Of a stretch of 12,053 nt of DNA, positions 6,401 to 12,053 are shown piece after piece; positions within the stretch are counted from its first letter, which is position 1; each line of letters starts with the position of its first letter. The notes under the pieces were generated by a model that saw only the letters and a program-made list of their open reading frames with translations, searched no databases and had not been told where the DNA came from. The translations under genes were made by a program, and so were the position numbers. The DNA is from Candidatus Hydrogenedentota bacterium. GTDB taxonomy: Bacteria; Hydrogenedentota; Hydrogenedentia; Hydrogenedentales; SLHB01. The stretch covers positions 1 to 12,053 of the forward strand of contig JAHDWY010000060.1 of assembly GCA_023384315.1 (NCBI GenBank), read 5' to 3'.

Positions 6401-8568
6401 TCGGTGTCCTTCGCGAAGAAGATCAAGGGCGCGGCGGTGATTAACGCGCCATCGCGCCATGGCATGACGCCCGTGGCAAAACCAAGTTCGTCGAGAAAGA
6501 CGGTTGCGGTGTCGTACATGCCATCGGCGTTCTCGTCTTCGAGGACCTTCACGCGGCTGCCGGGTTGACCTTCACCGTCCATGCCCATGGGATAGTCGCG
6601 CATCTCTGTTACCCAGAGTCTTCCGTCCGCGCCCCAGGCAATGGCGACGGGATCGACGACGAGGGGTTCCGCGGCGACGAGTTCCGCGCGGTACCCGGGA
6701 CGTATGTGCAGGGCAGTCAGGGAGGCCTCCGGTGATTTGGGTTGGAGCGTTACGCCGGCGAGAAGATCGTTGTAAGAACGCCGGTCCACGAGATCGGGGA
6801 GATGGTCCGTGCCTTCGTTCTGCACCCAGAGGTGGCGCGAGTGAAACCAGGCGCCGTGGTTCTCGCCGTTGACCGTGATGGGCGGCAGGGGTGATTCGTG
6901 CTCCGAGCCGTCGCCCCGCGCGGCATCGAGCGCAGTAGTGGTCCACCCATTGTCTACGGCGTCGAACAGGTAGATGCCGTATCCGTCTTGATTGGATACG
7001 ACGATGTCGTCGTCGTTGTCTTCGTCGATGTCGACAAAGCGGAGTCCGCGATCCCGTCCGTCCGCATCGACGAGTCTCGCCCGTTCGGGCAAGGAGGCTG
7101 ATTGCGATTGCCAGAACAAACTTTCTGTGTCCCAACGGAACAGGCTTTGGCGTTCGTCGTTCAGCACAAGCAGTTCGCATTGGCCGTCGTGATCGACATC
7201 GCGAAGACGTACGCCGCGATCGATGCCGGACTCCGCGGTGCGCGCATCAAACCCAACGAGCAAGGCGGGCGCTTCTTGCCATGCGCCGTCGGCGAATCGC
7301 CACGCGCCGGCGAATACCTCGTTGCGAACAAGGGCGATGGTTTGGTCATCGATACTGCCGAACTGGACGCCGGCATCAAACGTATCGCCGTGTTCGTCCT
7401 CGTTGACGAGGGCGGTCGGAAACGGCGTTTCGGTCCACGTGCCGGAGTCCTGATTCCAGATGCGGGTAACTCGTGCGGGAGTGTTGCTGATGACGACGTC
7501 TTGAAACCCGTCTCGGTTTACGTCGAGGATGCGCACCCCGTTATCGCCACCTCGGGCGTTGCGGAGTGAGTGTCCGCCGAGCACGTTGGTTTCGATGCGA
7601 TCCAGCACTTCGCGGAAGTTCAGAAACTTCACGCGTGACCCGTAGCTATCCACAGCATGATCGATGAGATCGACCACCTGGTCGTTGCGAATCCAGCCGT
7701 GGGGATGAAAGACCAGCGTGTAGATGCCCCGCTTGATCACGGTCGCGTCGATGGCAGTCTTCATGTCGGCCACGGACACGTCGTTGTTCGGTTCGTTCAG
7801 ATTCTGCGCTTCCCAGTCGCTCGGCACCGTGCAGGGGATCTCCCAGCAGCGTCCGCCGATGATGTAGGGGTACGGGTAATCCTCAATCGTATTAGTGAAT
7901 GCGGGGAATGGCAGGTACTTGCGGAACCGCTCGCGCCCGTCCGCTTCGAACACGAGCGAGCGGGGCAGCGCGGGATCGTTTGGCGTGGTGATGTTGAACA
8001 CGGATGAATCGATATCGAGGTAGTGGCCGCCGGCCGTGGTCGCGTTGAAGATCTCGGCAAAGAAGCGGGGACTCGGCGTGTTCTGTGAATCGCAGCAGGG
8101 CGTGCGGAAGGCGACGGCGTCGTTGCCCGGGACATTGTTCAGCAGTTCGACACAGGAATCGTACGTGTCCTTCGCGGTGTCGAAGTTTCCTTTCTGGAGA
8201 ATGGGACAGGGGTGCGCGACGGTGTGGACGCCGAGATGCACGCCTTCGTCGAGCCAAGCTTGCAACTGGGGATCGCCGGGCTGAACGACGCAGGACATGA
8301 TGCTGAGTGCAGCGCGGCCGTCGATGTCTTTCAACCGATCCAGGATCGGCCTTAGGTACTCCTCATATTTCGCCGAATCGCGCATATCGTCGATGGAGAG
8401 AATTACCACCGCGTCAACATCCGGTTCGCCGATCCATTGGGGCGTGGTCAACTTGGGGAAGTCGAGGCCGACGTAATACGGATCGCTCTCATCGAGGTAA
8501 GCGAAGGGATTGGCGACGGCGGCAATCGGCGTTAGGACGACGACAAGACATAGTACGACCGATTTCAT
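3475..8568 (-). CDS. Giant secreted fusion: NodB deacetylase, FG-GAP repeats, PVC-type dehydrogenase, HEAT repeats, haem c and carbohydrate-binding-like domain
   Basis: The 1697-residue product starts at the ATG at 8568, chosen because a clean signal peptide follows (residues 1-19, cut at AVA-N) and GGAG lies about 11 bases upstream; an in-frame ATG at 8613 would bury that peptide. Domains in order: NodB-type polysaccharide deacetylase (about 45-330) with SIDD (D60, D61), HTVAHP (H115, H119), FRTP (154-157) and LVFHPHGW (285-292); FG-GAP/VCBS-like repeats with calcium loops DVNRDGFQD (349-357), DVDHDGQCE (457-465) and DIDEDNDDD (513-521); a PVC-type membrane-bound dehydrogenase-like beta-propeller (about 615-990) with QHRVNGLRWGLDN (744-756) and DTDGDDKAD (721-729); HEAT-like helices (about 1005-1400); a Pirellula/Verrucomicrobium-type haem c domain with CASCH (1430-1434) and likely Met ligand M1526; and a C-terminal CBM-like beta domain (about 1575-1697). 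It probably acts outside the cytoplasmic membrane on polysaccharide, combining deacetylation with redox chemistry. Substrates are not known. Confidence 0.9.
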   Translation of the reverse strand: MKSVVLCLVVVLTPIAAVANPFAYLDESDPYYVGLDFPKLTTPQWIGEPDVDAVVILSIDDMRDSAKYEEYLRPILDRLKDIDGRAALSIMSCVVQPGDPQLQAWLDEGVHLGVHTVAHPCPILQKGNFDTAKDTYDSCVELLNNVPGNDAVAFRTPCCDSQNTPSPRFFAEIFNATTAGGHYLDIDSSVFNITTPNDPALPRSLVFEADGRERFRKYLPFPAFTNTIEDYPYPYIIGGRCWEIPCTVPSDWEAQNLNEPNNDVSVADMKTAIDATVIKRGIYTLVFHPHGWIRNDQVVDLIDHAVDSYGSRVKFLNFREVLDRIETNVLGGHSLRNARGGDNGVRILDVNRDGFQDVVISNTPARVTRIWNQDSGTWTETPFPTALVNEDEHGDTFDAGVQFGSIDDQTIALVRNEVFAGAWRFADGAWQEAPALLVGFDARTAESGIDRGVRLRDVDHDGQCELLVLNDERQSLFRWDTESLFWQSQSASLPERARLVDADGRDRGLRFVDIDEDNDDDIVVSNQDGYGIYLFDAVDNGWTTTALDAARGDGSEHESPLPPITVNGENHGAWFHSRHLWVQNEGTDHLPDLVDRRSYNDLLAGVTLQPKSPEASLTALHIRPGYRAELVAAEPLVVDPVAIAWGADGRLWVTEMRDYPMGMDGEGQPGSRVKVLEDENADGMYDTATVFLDELGFATGVMPWRDGALITAAPLIFFAKDTDGDDKADVLETLFSGYGEANQQHRVNGLRWGLDNWIYGANGDGGGDIRSEKTGDVVSIRGRDFRIRPDDGFLDPQSGQTQFGRVRDDWGNWFGCANSLPMWHFALDDGYMRRNPHFAPPNPREYFVPQLQVCPESRTIQRFNDFDHVNRTTSTCGVEVYRDTLLGPALAGNMFVCEPVHNLVHRAIVDPSGHTFAGRRAPGEEDAEFLASSDNWFRPVMARTGPDGALWIVDMYRQVIEHPEYIPTEIQEQIDTRAGDDRGRIYRIVPVDQPPRAIPDLTAVNANELVALLESPNGTVRDMVHQRLVEQQDIAAIRPLKAMLSDNESATARVHALCVLDGLGALDAKTIAGALGDSHPGVRRHALRLSEPYLAKSKSVAGSALTLRNDPDAFVRMQLVYTLGNWDDPRAAQTLAAMAVSESTDEYATAAIMSSVNAHNLDAMIDPLLQLARGEDSSADARAQIVPMMTAIAATAESTSALVTLAQRITTPTSGGYAPWQFNLLADYLSALRDQGLSQDPIAAAGGPTPADLEPLFAEARHLAGDDSADTPLRVAAIRLAGGLSERSDADYAMLGACINSTAPGEVVTAALNALAERPDERVPETLLATWEGDSPEIHGRILDILLSRGEWLDALVAALEDGTVSLRQVDASRRQKLLNHTRADIRDRALALFADVVNPDRQAIVEQFWPAIETRGEFLKGRGIFRERCASCHRLGEIGHPVGPDLTAISDRSPENILISVLDPNRSVETRYLDYTVETTDLQSYSGVLAAESGNSVTLLSPNGERNTILRTEIENLKASDQSPMPNGLEDGLDVKAIADLIAFVLDFRPEAKEFPGNKPRTVEPEKDGSITLLASDAEIYGSTLIFESAHNNLGYWGSEDDRAVWTVNAPGERDYAIALDYACDSANGGNPFTIACGEHVASATADSTGTWDQYRTKTIGTIHLAAGTQQISIRPVGDPRDYLMDLRAITLTPVK

Positions 8569-8751
8569 AAGGACAGCATCTCCGAAGACAACCAGGGACA
8601 GCCGAAAAGACATTCGCCCAATACGCCGCGTCTTCTACCTGACCTGGAAGACCGGCGTTTAAAGGGAGTGTTTCCTCACCGATACTACCAATGACCGGTC
8701 AGGAATGGCCAGTAGGCCATTTGAAGAGCCCCGATTCGGCAGGGACCGCTC
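8569..8751 (-). promoter_or_regulatory. Leader region of the giant secreted protein gene
   Basis: The 183 bases between the two minus-strand genes are long enough for a separate promoter, but I see no convincing -35/-10 pair. A dyad GTCTTC/GAAGAC (8630-8635 and 8647-8652, 11-base gap) lies about 60-85 bases before the start and could be an operator or leader hairpin. A perfect 8-bp palindrome GACCGGTC is at 8693-8700. Confidence 0.3.
8704..8721 (-). terminator. Hairpin downstream of the DUF2339 gene
   Basis: AATGGCC-AGTA-GGCCATT is a perfect 7-bp stem with a 4-base loop, 31-48 bases after the DUF2339 stop codon. No T run follows on the minus strand, so an intrinsic terminator is doubtful; it may mark a partial stop or transcript end between the two minus-strand genes. 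Confidence 0.4.
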
Positions 8752-11700
8752 TCAGTCTCGCGGCACTGGTCGTTCGTCGTGAGCACCATCCTCCGCTGCT
8801 TTGTCCGGCGATACGCGCTTGGGTTGCGTCATTGCGATGACCTTCCAGTAGCCGAATCCCACGATAAGCAGGACGACGCCGAGGACGGCGAAGGCGGCGA
8901 CACGCTGGAACCCGCCGAGGTTCTGGGTATCGTAGATGGCCGCGCGTCCGATGGCTAGGAAGAAGATCGCCAGACCCGCGTGGCGGTAGTGTTTCTGCTT
9001 CAACAGCAGCGACAGGCCGAACAGGGTAAAGGCCAGGACGGTCCAACTGATGGTGAGGTAGTAGGTCGCCAGTTGCGGTATCCGGTGGAGCATAAGCACC
9101 AGCAACAAGGCCGCTGCCGCGGAACACAGGCCGGTGACGACTTGTGCGGCGTCCTGTATGCGCGGTTCTTTGGCGAGTTGCGCGAGCCGTTCGCAGGCTA
9201 TCCAGAAGGCGGCCGAGGCCAGGAACCCGACGATGAGCGGCCCGAGCGCGAGTTGGGAATCGTAGGCTTCGATGATGATCGTCATGGATGCGAATGCCGC
9301 GCCGGCCAATGCCGATGCGGCCGCGGCAACGGAACGCACGCCCAACGCATAGCCGAGGAAGGCGAAGGAAACCAGGCACTCGAAGAAGGGGCGCCAGTCG
9401 TCTGCCGCATAGATCCATACGTAGCGGGCCATCAAGGCCCACGCGGCGACGGCGAGCACATTGCCGAAGGCGGCGGTCCTGATCTGAACGCGCACCCACG
9501 CGAAATACCGGTCACCCACGATAGCGACCGCGGTCAGTCCCCATGCCAGCCCGTGCCAGAGTGCCGGATTCGTTTCATGGGACGCGACGCCCCAGGACAG
9601 CATCGCCCAGAGTTGCAGGCCGACCGCGACGCCCGCCAACGCGCGCGGATGGAGAAGCAGGACAAGTCCGGCAGCGACGATGGCGGCACCGGTGAGTGCA
9701 GCTGCACTCGGCAGATAGTCATCGACCGCGAAACTCAGCAAGAGTCCCAGCGTCCAGGCTGTCGCGCCGTAAAGAAAGTAGGGCGAGGGTACGAGTTGAT
9801 GGAACTCGAGTCCCGCTTGCTCTGCGACCAGCCGGCGGTCCGCACGTACGGCTGCGACACCGAGCGCCAATACCCCGAGCGCAAGAGCGAGTTCGTGCTC
9901 GGGCTTGCTCATGGTGATTTCCGCAGAGCCCATGGCGAGCGCCGCGGCCACCCCCACAATTGCCGTAAGCCCGAAAGGTTTCGCGCGAAGCACGGCGGCC
10001 AGGATCGTCAGAAGCAGGGCGATTATGCCCATCGTCGCGAAGCGATGACCATCTTCGGCCAGAAAAAGCGACACCACCAAAGCCATGGCAACGCCCGCGA
10101 GCGCGTAGGTATACGGAAAGAGCAGGCCATCGACCGGCTTCGGTGCATGCTTGCGGGTAGCCGGTGCGCTGCGCAGGAGATCGAGTTGCCAGAGCAACAG
10201 GTGGGTATCGGGATTCAACGAAGGCCATTCAGGACTGCGGGACGACCAGTCCGTGCGCTGGTACAACTGCGACGCGGCGAAGAAGCCGATGGCCGCAAGC
10301 GCCGCGGGAATCAGGTGGCGAAGGTAGCCTTCGTCCGCGTAGCTCATGGCGCCGGTGTCGACGATCGCTATTGTGCCCTGAATGAAGGTCAGCGCCGCGA
10401 CGGCGAAGGCCAGCAGGCGTGAAACCACGAGTCCGGAGCGCCGGGCCGAGTAGAGGAGCGCGACCATCTCTACTGCGAGGAAGGCAGTCAAGGTGTTGCC
10501 TTCGTAGATGGTGGCGATGCCCAGGGTCGCCATGGCGACGGCCTTGGTCATGTAGACGTTGAACAGGGGATCGCGGGCGCGCAACCGCAGGTAGCCGATG
10601 CCGATGGCAAAGAGTACGACCGCGAAGATCAGGCGGAACCAGTCCTGGTGCACCCGGCTCGCGTCGAACTGATCGACGGTGAGGGTGCCGAGGATCAGGA
10701 AACACGCCGAGTTGGCGGTGACGTACGCGTTGCGGAACCAGAGGGGGATCTTCGTGCGGCGCAGGTCTTCGGGGGCGAAGAGTTCCGCAAGCGCGAAGAT
10801 AAGGAAATAGCCGGACAGGACGGCCATGGTCAGACAGAAGTCTTGCAGGGTGTTCCCGCCCTGAACGGTGAACGCCCAGAACGCGTGGTTCAGGTAACTG
10901 CCGGCGAGGCCGAGCACTGCGACGTCGTACCAGCGGTTTTGCAGAAGGAAGAAGGCGCTGCCGGCGCTGAGGAACAGAACGCCTACTACGGAGTATCGCG
11001 CGATGTCGCCGGACGCCCAGATGGCGAGGGCGATGGTGAGATGGCCCAAGAGGGTGACCAGGGTCGCCATGAGCCGGGAGCGGCGCACCTGTGCGATAAA
11101 GGCCCAAATGCCGACCACGACGGCCAGCAAGGTCAGGGCCACGGGCGTGCTGGTGATGACGCGCGCAGGCTCGATGTAGTGGGCCGCGAAGGTGACAAAA
11201 TAACTGAGGGCGAATCCGCCGCTGTAGAGTACGCGGGCGTAGGCCCGGTACCTGGTTTCCAGCCATCGGCCCAGACCAAGCAGCCCCGCGCATACGAGGT
11301 ATCCGGCGCCGACGCGGGTGATGGGTGTCGAGTATCTCGCTGCGAGCACCAGCGTGAAAACGATGGCGACCGTCAGCAGGACGATGCCGATGCGCGGGAA
11401 GATGTACGAAATCAGGAATGCTTCCCAGCCCTCTTCCGCGATGCGCCGTTGAATGGCGGACTGCGTTTTTTCGGCGGAAGGGATTTTCGCCGCGACACGC
11501 TTGAGCGTGTCCGCTTTTGGTTCTGGCTTGGGTATGGGCGGCACGGGCCGCGGAGGAGGAGTGGCGGTCTCCTGCTTAGCGTAGGATGACATGGGCGGCA
11601 GAGGCGGCGGCTCCGCCACCTTGAGTGGGATATCCTGTAGTTCGGGTTGCTGACTTTGCGCCAGGGCGTCCAGGCGGGTTTCGCGCTCTAACCCCTCGAG

Positions 11701-11781
11701 CCGGCGCTTCAGGACGTCGGCCTGCTCCAGCAACGAGTCCAGGTCGCGCCGCAGTCTTTTCAGTTCGTCATCCTGAGCCAT
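8752..11781 (-). CDS. DUF2339 polytopic membrane protein
   Basis: This 1009-residue protein is a member of the DUF2339 family of large membrane proteins without a known function. The start at 11781 has AGAGGA about eight bases upstream. Order of parts: a charged heptad-like coiled coil (about 1-40, with LKRLRRDLDSLLEQADVLKR), a proline-rich linker (about 51-87), an amphipathic stretch, then more than twenty hydrophobic segments from about 126 to 979, and a short charged cytosolic tail of 30 residues. Family hallmarks are the first span (YIFPRIGIVLLTVAIVF, 126-142) and the closing AIGRAAIYDTQNLGGFQR followed by a last span (943-979). Length and layout are typical of the family. The coiled coil suggests self-association or a protein partner at the inner face of the membrane. 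It lies upstream of the giant secreted protein on the same strand, 183 bases away, so co-transcription is possible but not shown. No catalytic motif is visible to me. Confidence 0.85.
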   Translation of the reverse strand: MAQDDELKRLRRDLDSLLEQADVLKRRLEGLERETRLDALAQSQQPELQDIPLKVAEPPPLPPMSSYAKQETATPPPRPVPPIPKPEPKADTLKRVAAKIPSAEKTQSAIQRRIAEEGWEAFLISYIFPRIGIVLLTVAIVFTLVLAARYSTPITRVGAGYLVCAGLLGLGRWLETRYRAYARVLYSGGFALSYFVTFAAHYIEPARVITSTPVALTLLAVVVGIWAFIAQVRRSRLMATLVTLLGHLTIALAIWASGDIARYSVVGVLFLSAGSAFFLLQNRWYDVAVLGLAGSYLNHAFWAFTVQGGNTLQDFCLTMAVLSGYFLIFALAELFAPEDLRRTKIPLWFRNAYVTANSACFLILGTLTVDQFDASRVHQDWFRLIFAVVLFAIGIGYLRLRARDPLFNVYMTKAVAMATLGIATIYEGNTLTAFLAVEMVALLYSARRSGLVVSRLLAFAVAALTFIQGTIAIVDTGAMSYADEGYLRHLIPAALAAIGFFAASQLYQRTDWSSRSPEWPSLNPDTHLLLWQLDLLRSAPATRKHAPKPVDGLLFPYTYALAGVAMALVVSLFLAEDGHRFATMGIIALLLTILAAVLRAKPFGLTAIVGVAAALAMGSAEITMSKPEHELALALGVLALGVAAVRADRRLVAEQAGLEFHQLVPSPYFLYGATAWTLGLLLSFAVDDYLPSAAALTGAAIVAAGLVLLLHPRALAGVAVGLQLWAMLSWGVASHETNPALWHGLAWGLTAVAIVGDRYFAWVRVQIRTAAFGNVLAVAAWALMARYVWIYAADDWRPFFECLVSFAFLGYALGVRSVAAAASALAGAAFASMTIIIEAYDSQLALGPLIVGFLASAAFWIACERLAQLAKEPRIQDAAQVVTGLCSAAAALLLVLMLHRIPQLATYYLTISWTVLAFTLFGLSLLLKQKHYRHAGLAIFFLAIGRAAIYDTQNLGGFQRVAAFAVLGVVLLIVGFGYWKVIAMTQPKRVSPDKAAEDGAHDERPVPRD

Positions 11782-11852
11782 CGGACCGTCCTCTCAACCG
11801 TTTTTGGGGAGTGCCCCGCGACCGCACGTCGAACTATCAATAATCAAATGGT

Positions 11853-11881
11853 ATCATATAAAACAATTAGATTGCAAACAA
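11853..11881 (-). promoter_or_regulatory. Predicted sigma-70-like promoter for the DUF2339 gene
   Basis: On the minus strand, TTGTTT (11881-11876) and TATGAT (11858-11853) are separated by exactly 17 bases. The -10 matches the consensus at five of six positions, the -35 at three. Transcription would begin near 11846, about 65 bases before the ATG at 11781. The AT-rich setting contrasts sharply with the GC-rich genes around it. Confidence 0.5.
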
Positions 11882-11894
11882 ATTATTGAATTGT

Positions 11895-11956
11895 GCTGTA
11901 ACCCGCTGTAAATCATGGCATAACGCGATTCCGTGAAACTAGTTAATGCCGTGAAA
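11895..11956 (+). repeat. Short direct repeats in the divergent intergenic region
   Basis: GCTGTAA occurs at 11895 and 11905, exactly ten bases apart (one helical turn), and CCGTGAAA occurs at 11931 and 11949, with the palindrome AACTAGTT (11937-11944) overlapping the first copy. Such phased repeats between divergent genes can be regulator binding sites, but with units of 7-8 bases chance is not excluded. Confidence 0.25.
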
Positions 11957-11968
11957 ATGTGGGAATCT

Positions 11969-11998
11969 TTGCGTATTGCGTCTCGATTCTGTTAGCAT
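11969..11998 (+). promoter_or_regulatory. Weak candidate promoter for the right-edge gene
   Basis: TTGCGT (11969-11974) and TAGCAT (11993-11998) are 18 bases apart, matching the sigma-70 consensus at three and four positions. It is placed correctly, ending 24 bases before the ATG at 12023, but is weak by sequence. Confidence 0.25.
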
Positions 11999-12022
11999 CG
12001 GCCCAAGTGTGAGAGACCCCGC

Positions 12023-12053
12023 ATGCGAGTCGTCAAAGTAGATTCCCTGGAAC
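12023..12053 (+). CDS. Start of an unidentified gene (truncated by window edge)
   Basis: An ATG at 12023 opens a frame reading MRVVKVDSLE to the edge. GAGAGA (12011-12016) lies six bases before it, a good ribosome binding site distance, and an AT-rich region with a possible promoter precedes it, as expected for a gene divergent from the DUF2339 gene. Ten residues are too few to name a family. Confidence 0.5.
   Translation, partial: MRVVKVDSLE

Noticed and set aside
5404..6444. Plus-strand open frame of 346 codons antisense to the dehydrogenase domain
   Set aside because: It starts with GTG or an internal Met inside conserved coding sequence of the opposite strand and shows no family motif.
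8569..8613. Fifteen-residue N-terminal extension of the giant protein from the ATG at 8613
   Set aside because: It would put a non-signal stretch before a textbook signal peptide; the ATG at 8568 gives the peptide directly.
8980..10422. Plus-strand open frame of 480 codons antisense to the DUF2339 gene
   Set aside because: The product is Gly/Arg/Gln rich with no hydrophobic core or motif, while the opposite strand gives a clear membrane protein.
10648..11589. Plus-strand open frame of 313 codons antisense to the DUF2339 gene
   Set aside because: Same reasoning: shadow of membrane-protein codons, no domain and no plausible ribosome binding site.

Overview
The window is about 12 kb of GC-rich bacterial DNA with six gene positions: four on the plus strand in a tight cluster (3-3175), two large genes on the minus strand (3475-8568 and 8752-11781), and the first ten codons of a plus-strand gene at the right edge (12023 on). 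The best taxonomic clue is the 1697-residue secreted protein. It carries the dehydrogenase-like and haem c domains named after Pirellula and Verrucomicrobium, of the kind often labelled 'large multifunctional secreted protein'. This points to the Planctomycetota/Verrucomicrobiota sphere or a neighbouring uncultured phylum such as Hydrogenedentota. That placement is inference from gene content only.

Region 1 (3-3175, plus) reads as one operon. It holds the C-terminal end of an M20-family metallopeptidase, a YeiH/UPF0324 membrane protein (putative sulfate exporter family), an unrecognised 81-residue single-span membrane protein, and a NagA-like amidohydrolase. The last two junctions are ATGA stop/start overlaps, and the first gap is 16 bases with a strong ribosome binding site, so the products are probably made together. 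The NagA-like enzyme keeps its metal and catalytic residues but differs from standard NagA where the sugar phosphate is held, so its substrate may not be GlcNAc-6-phosphate.

Region 2 (3176-3474) separates convergent genes. It contains a 161-bp MITE-like element with perfect 36-bp terminal inverted repeats, which can fold into strong hairpins and may act as a two-way terminator.

Region 3 (3475-8568, minus) is a single giant gene for a secreted fusion: signal peptide, NodB-type polysaccharide deacetylase, FG-GAP/VCBS-like calcium repeats, PVC-type beta-propeller dehydrogenase, HEAT-like helical repeats, a CxxCH haem c domain and a C-terminal carbohydrate-binding-like beta domain. It looks like a complete surface or periplasmic polysaccharide-processing machine on one chain, and is the most notable object here.

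Region 4 (8752-11781, minus) encodes a 1009-residue DUF2339 polytopic membrane protein with an N-terminal coiled coil and a proline-rich linker. Upstream lies an AT-rich divergent promoter region (11782-12022) with a good minus-strand promoter candidate and small repeats, followed by the start of the truncated plus-strand gene. No rRNA, tRNA, CRISPR array, transposase or integrase was seen.
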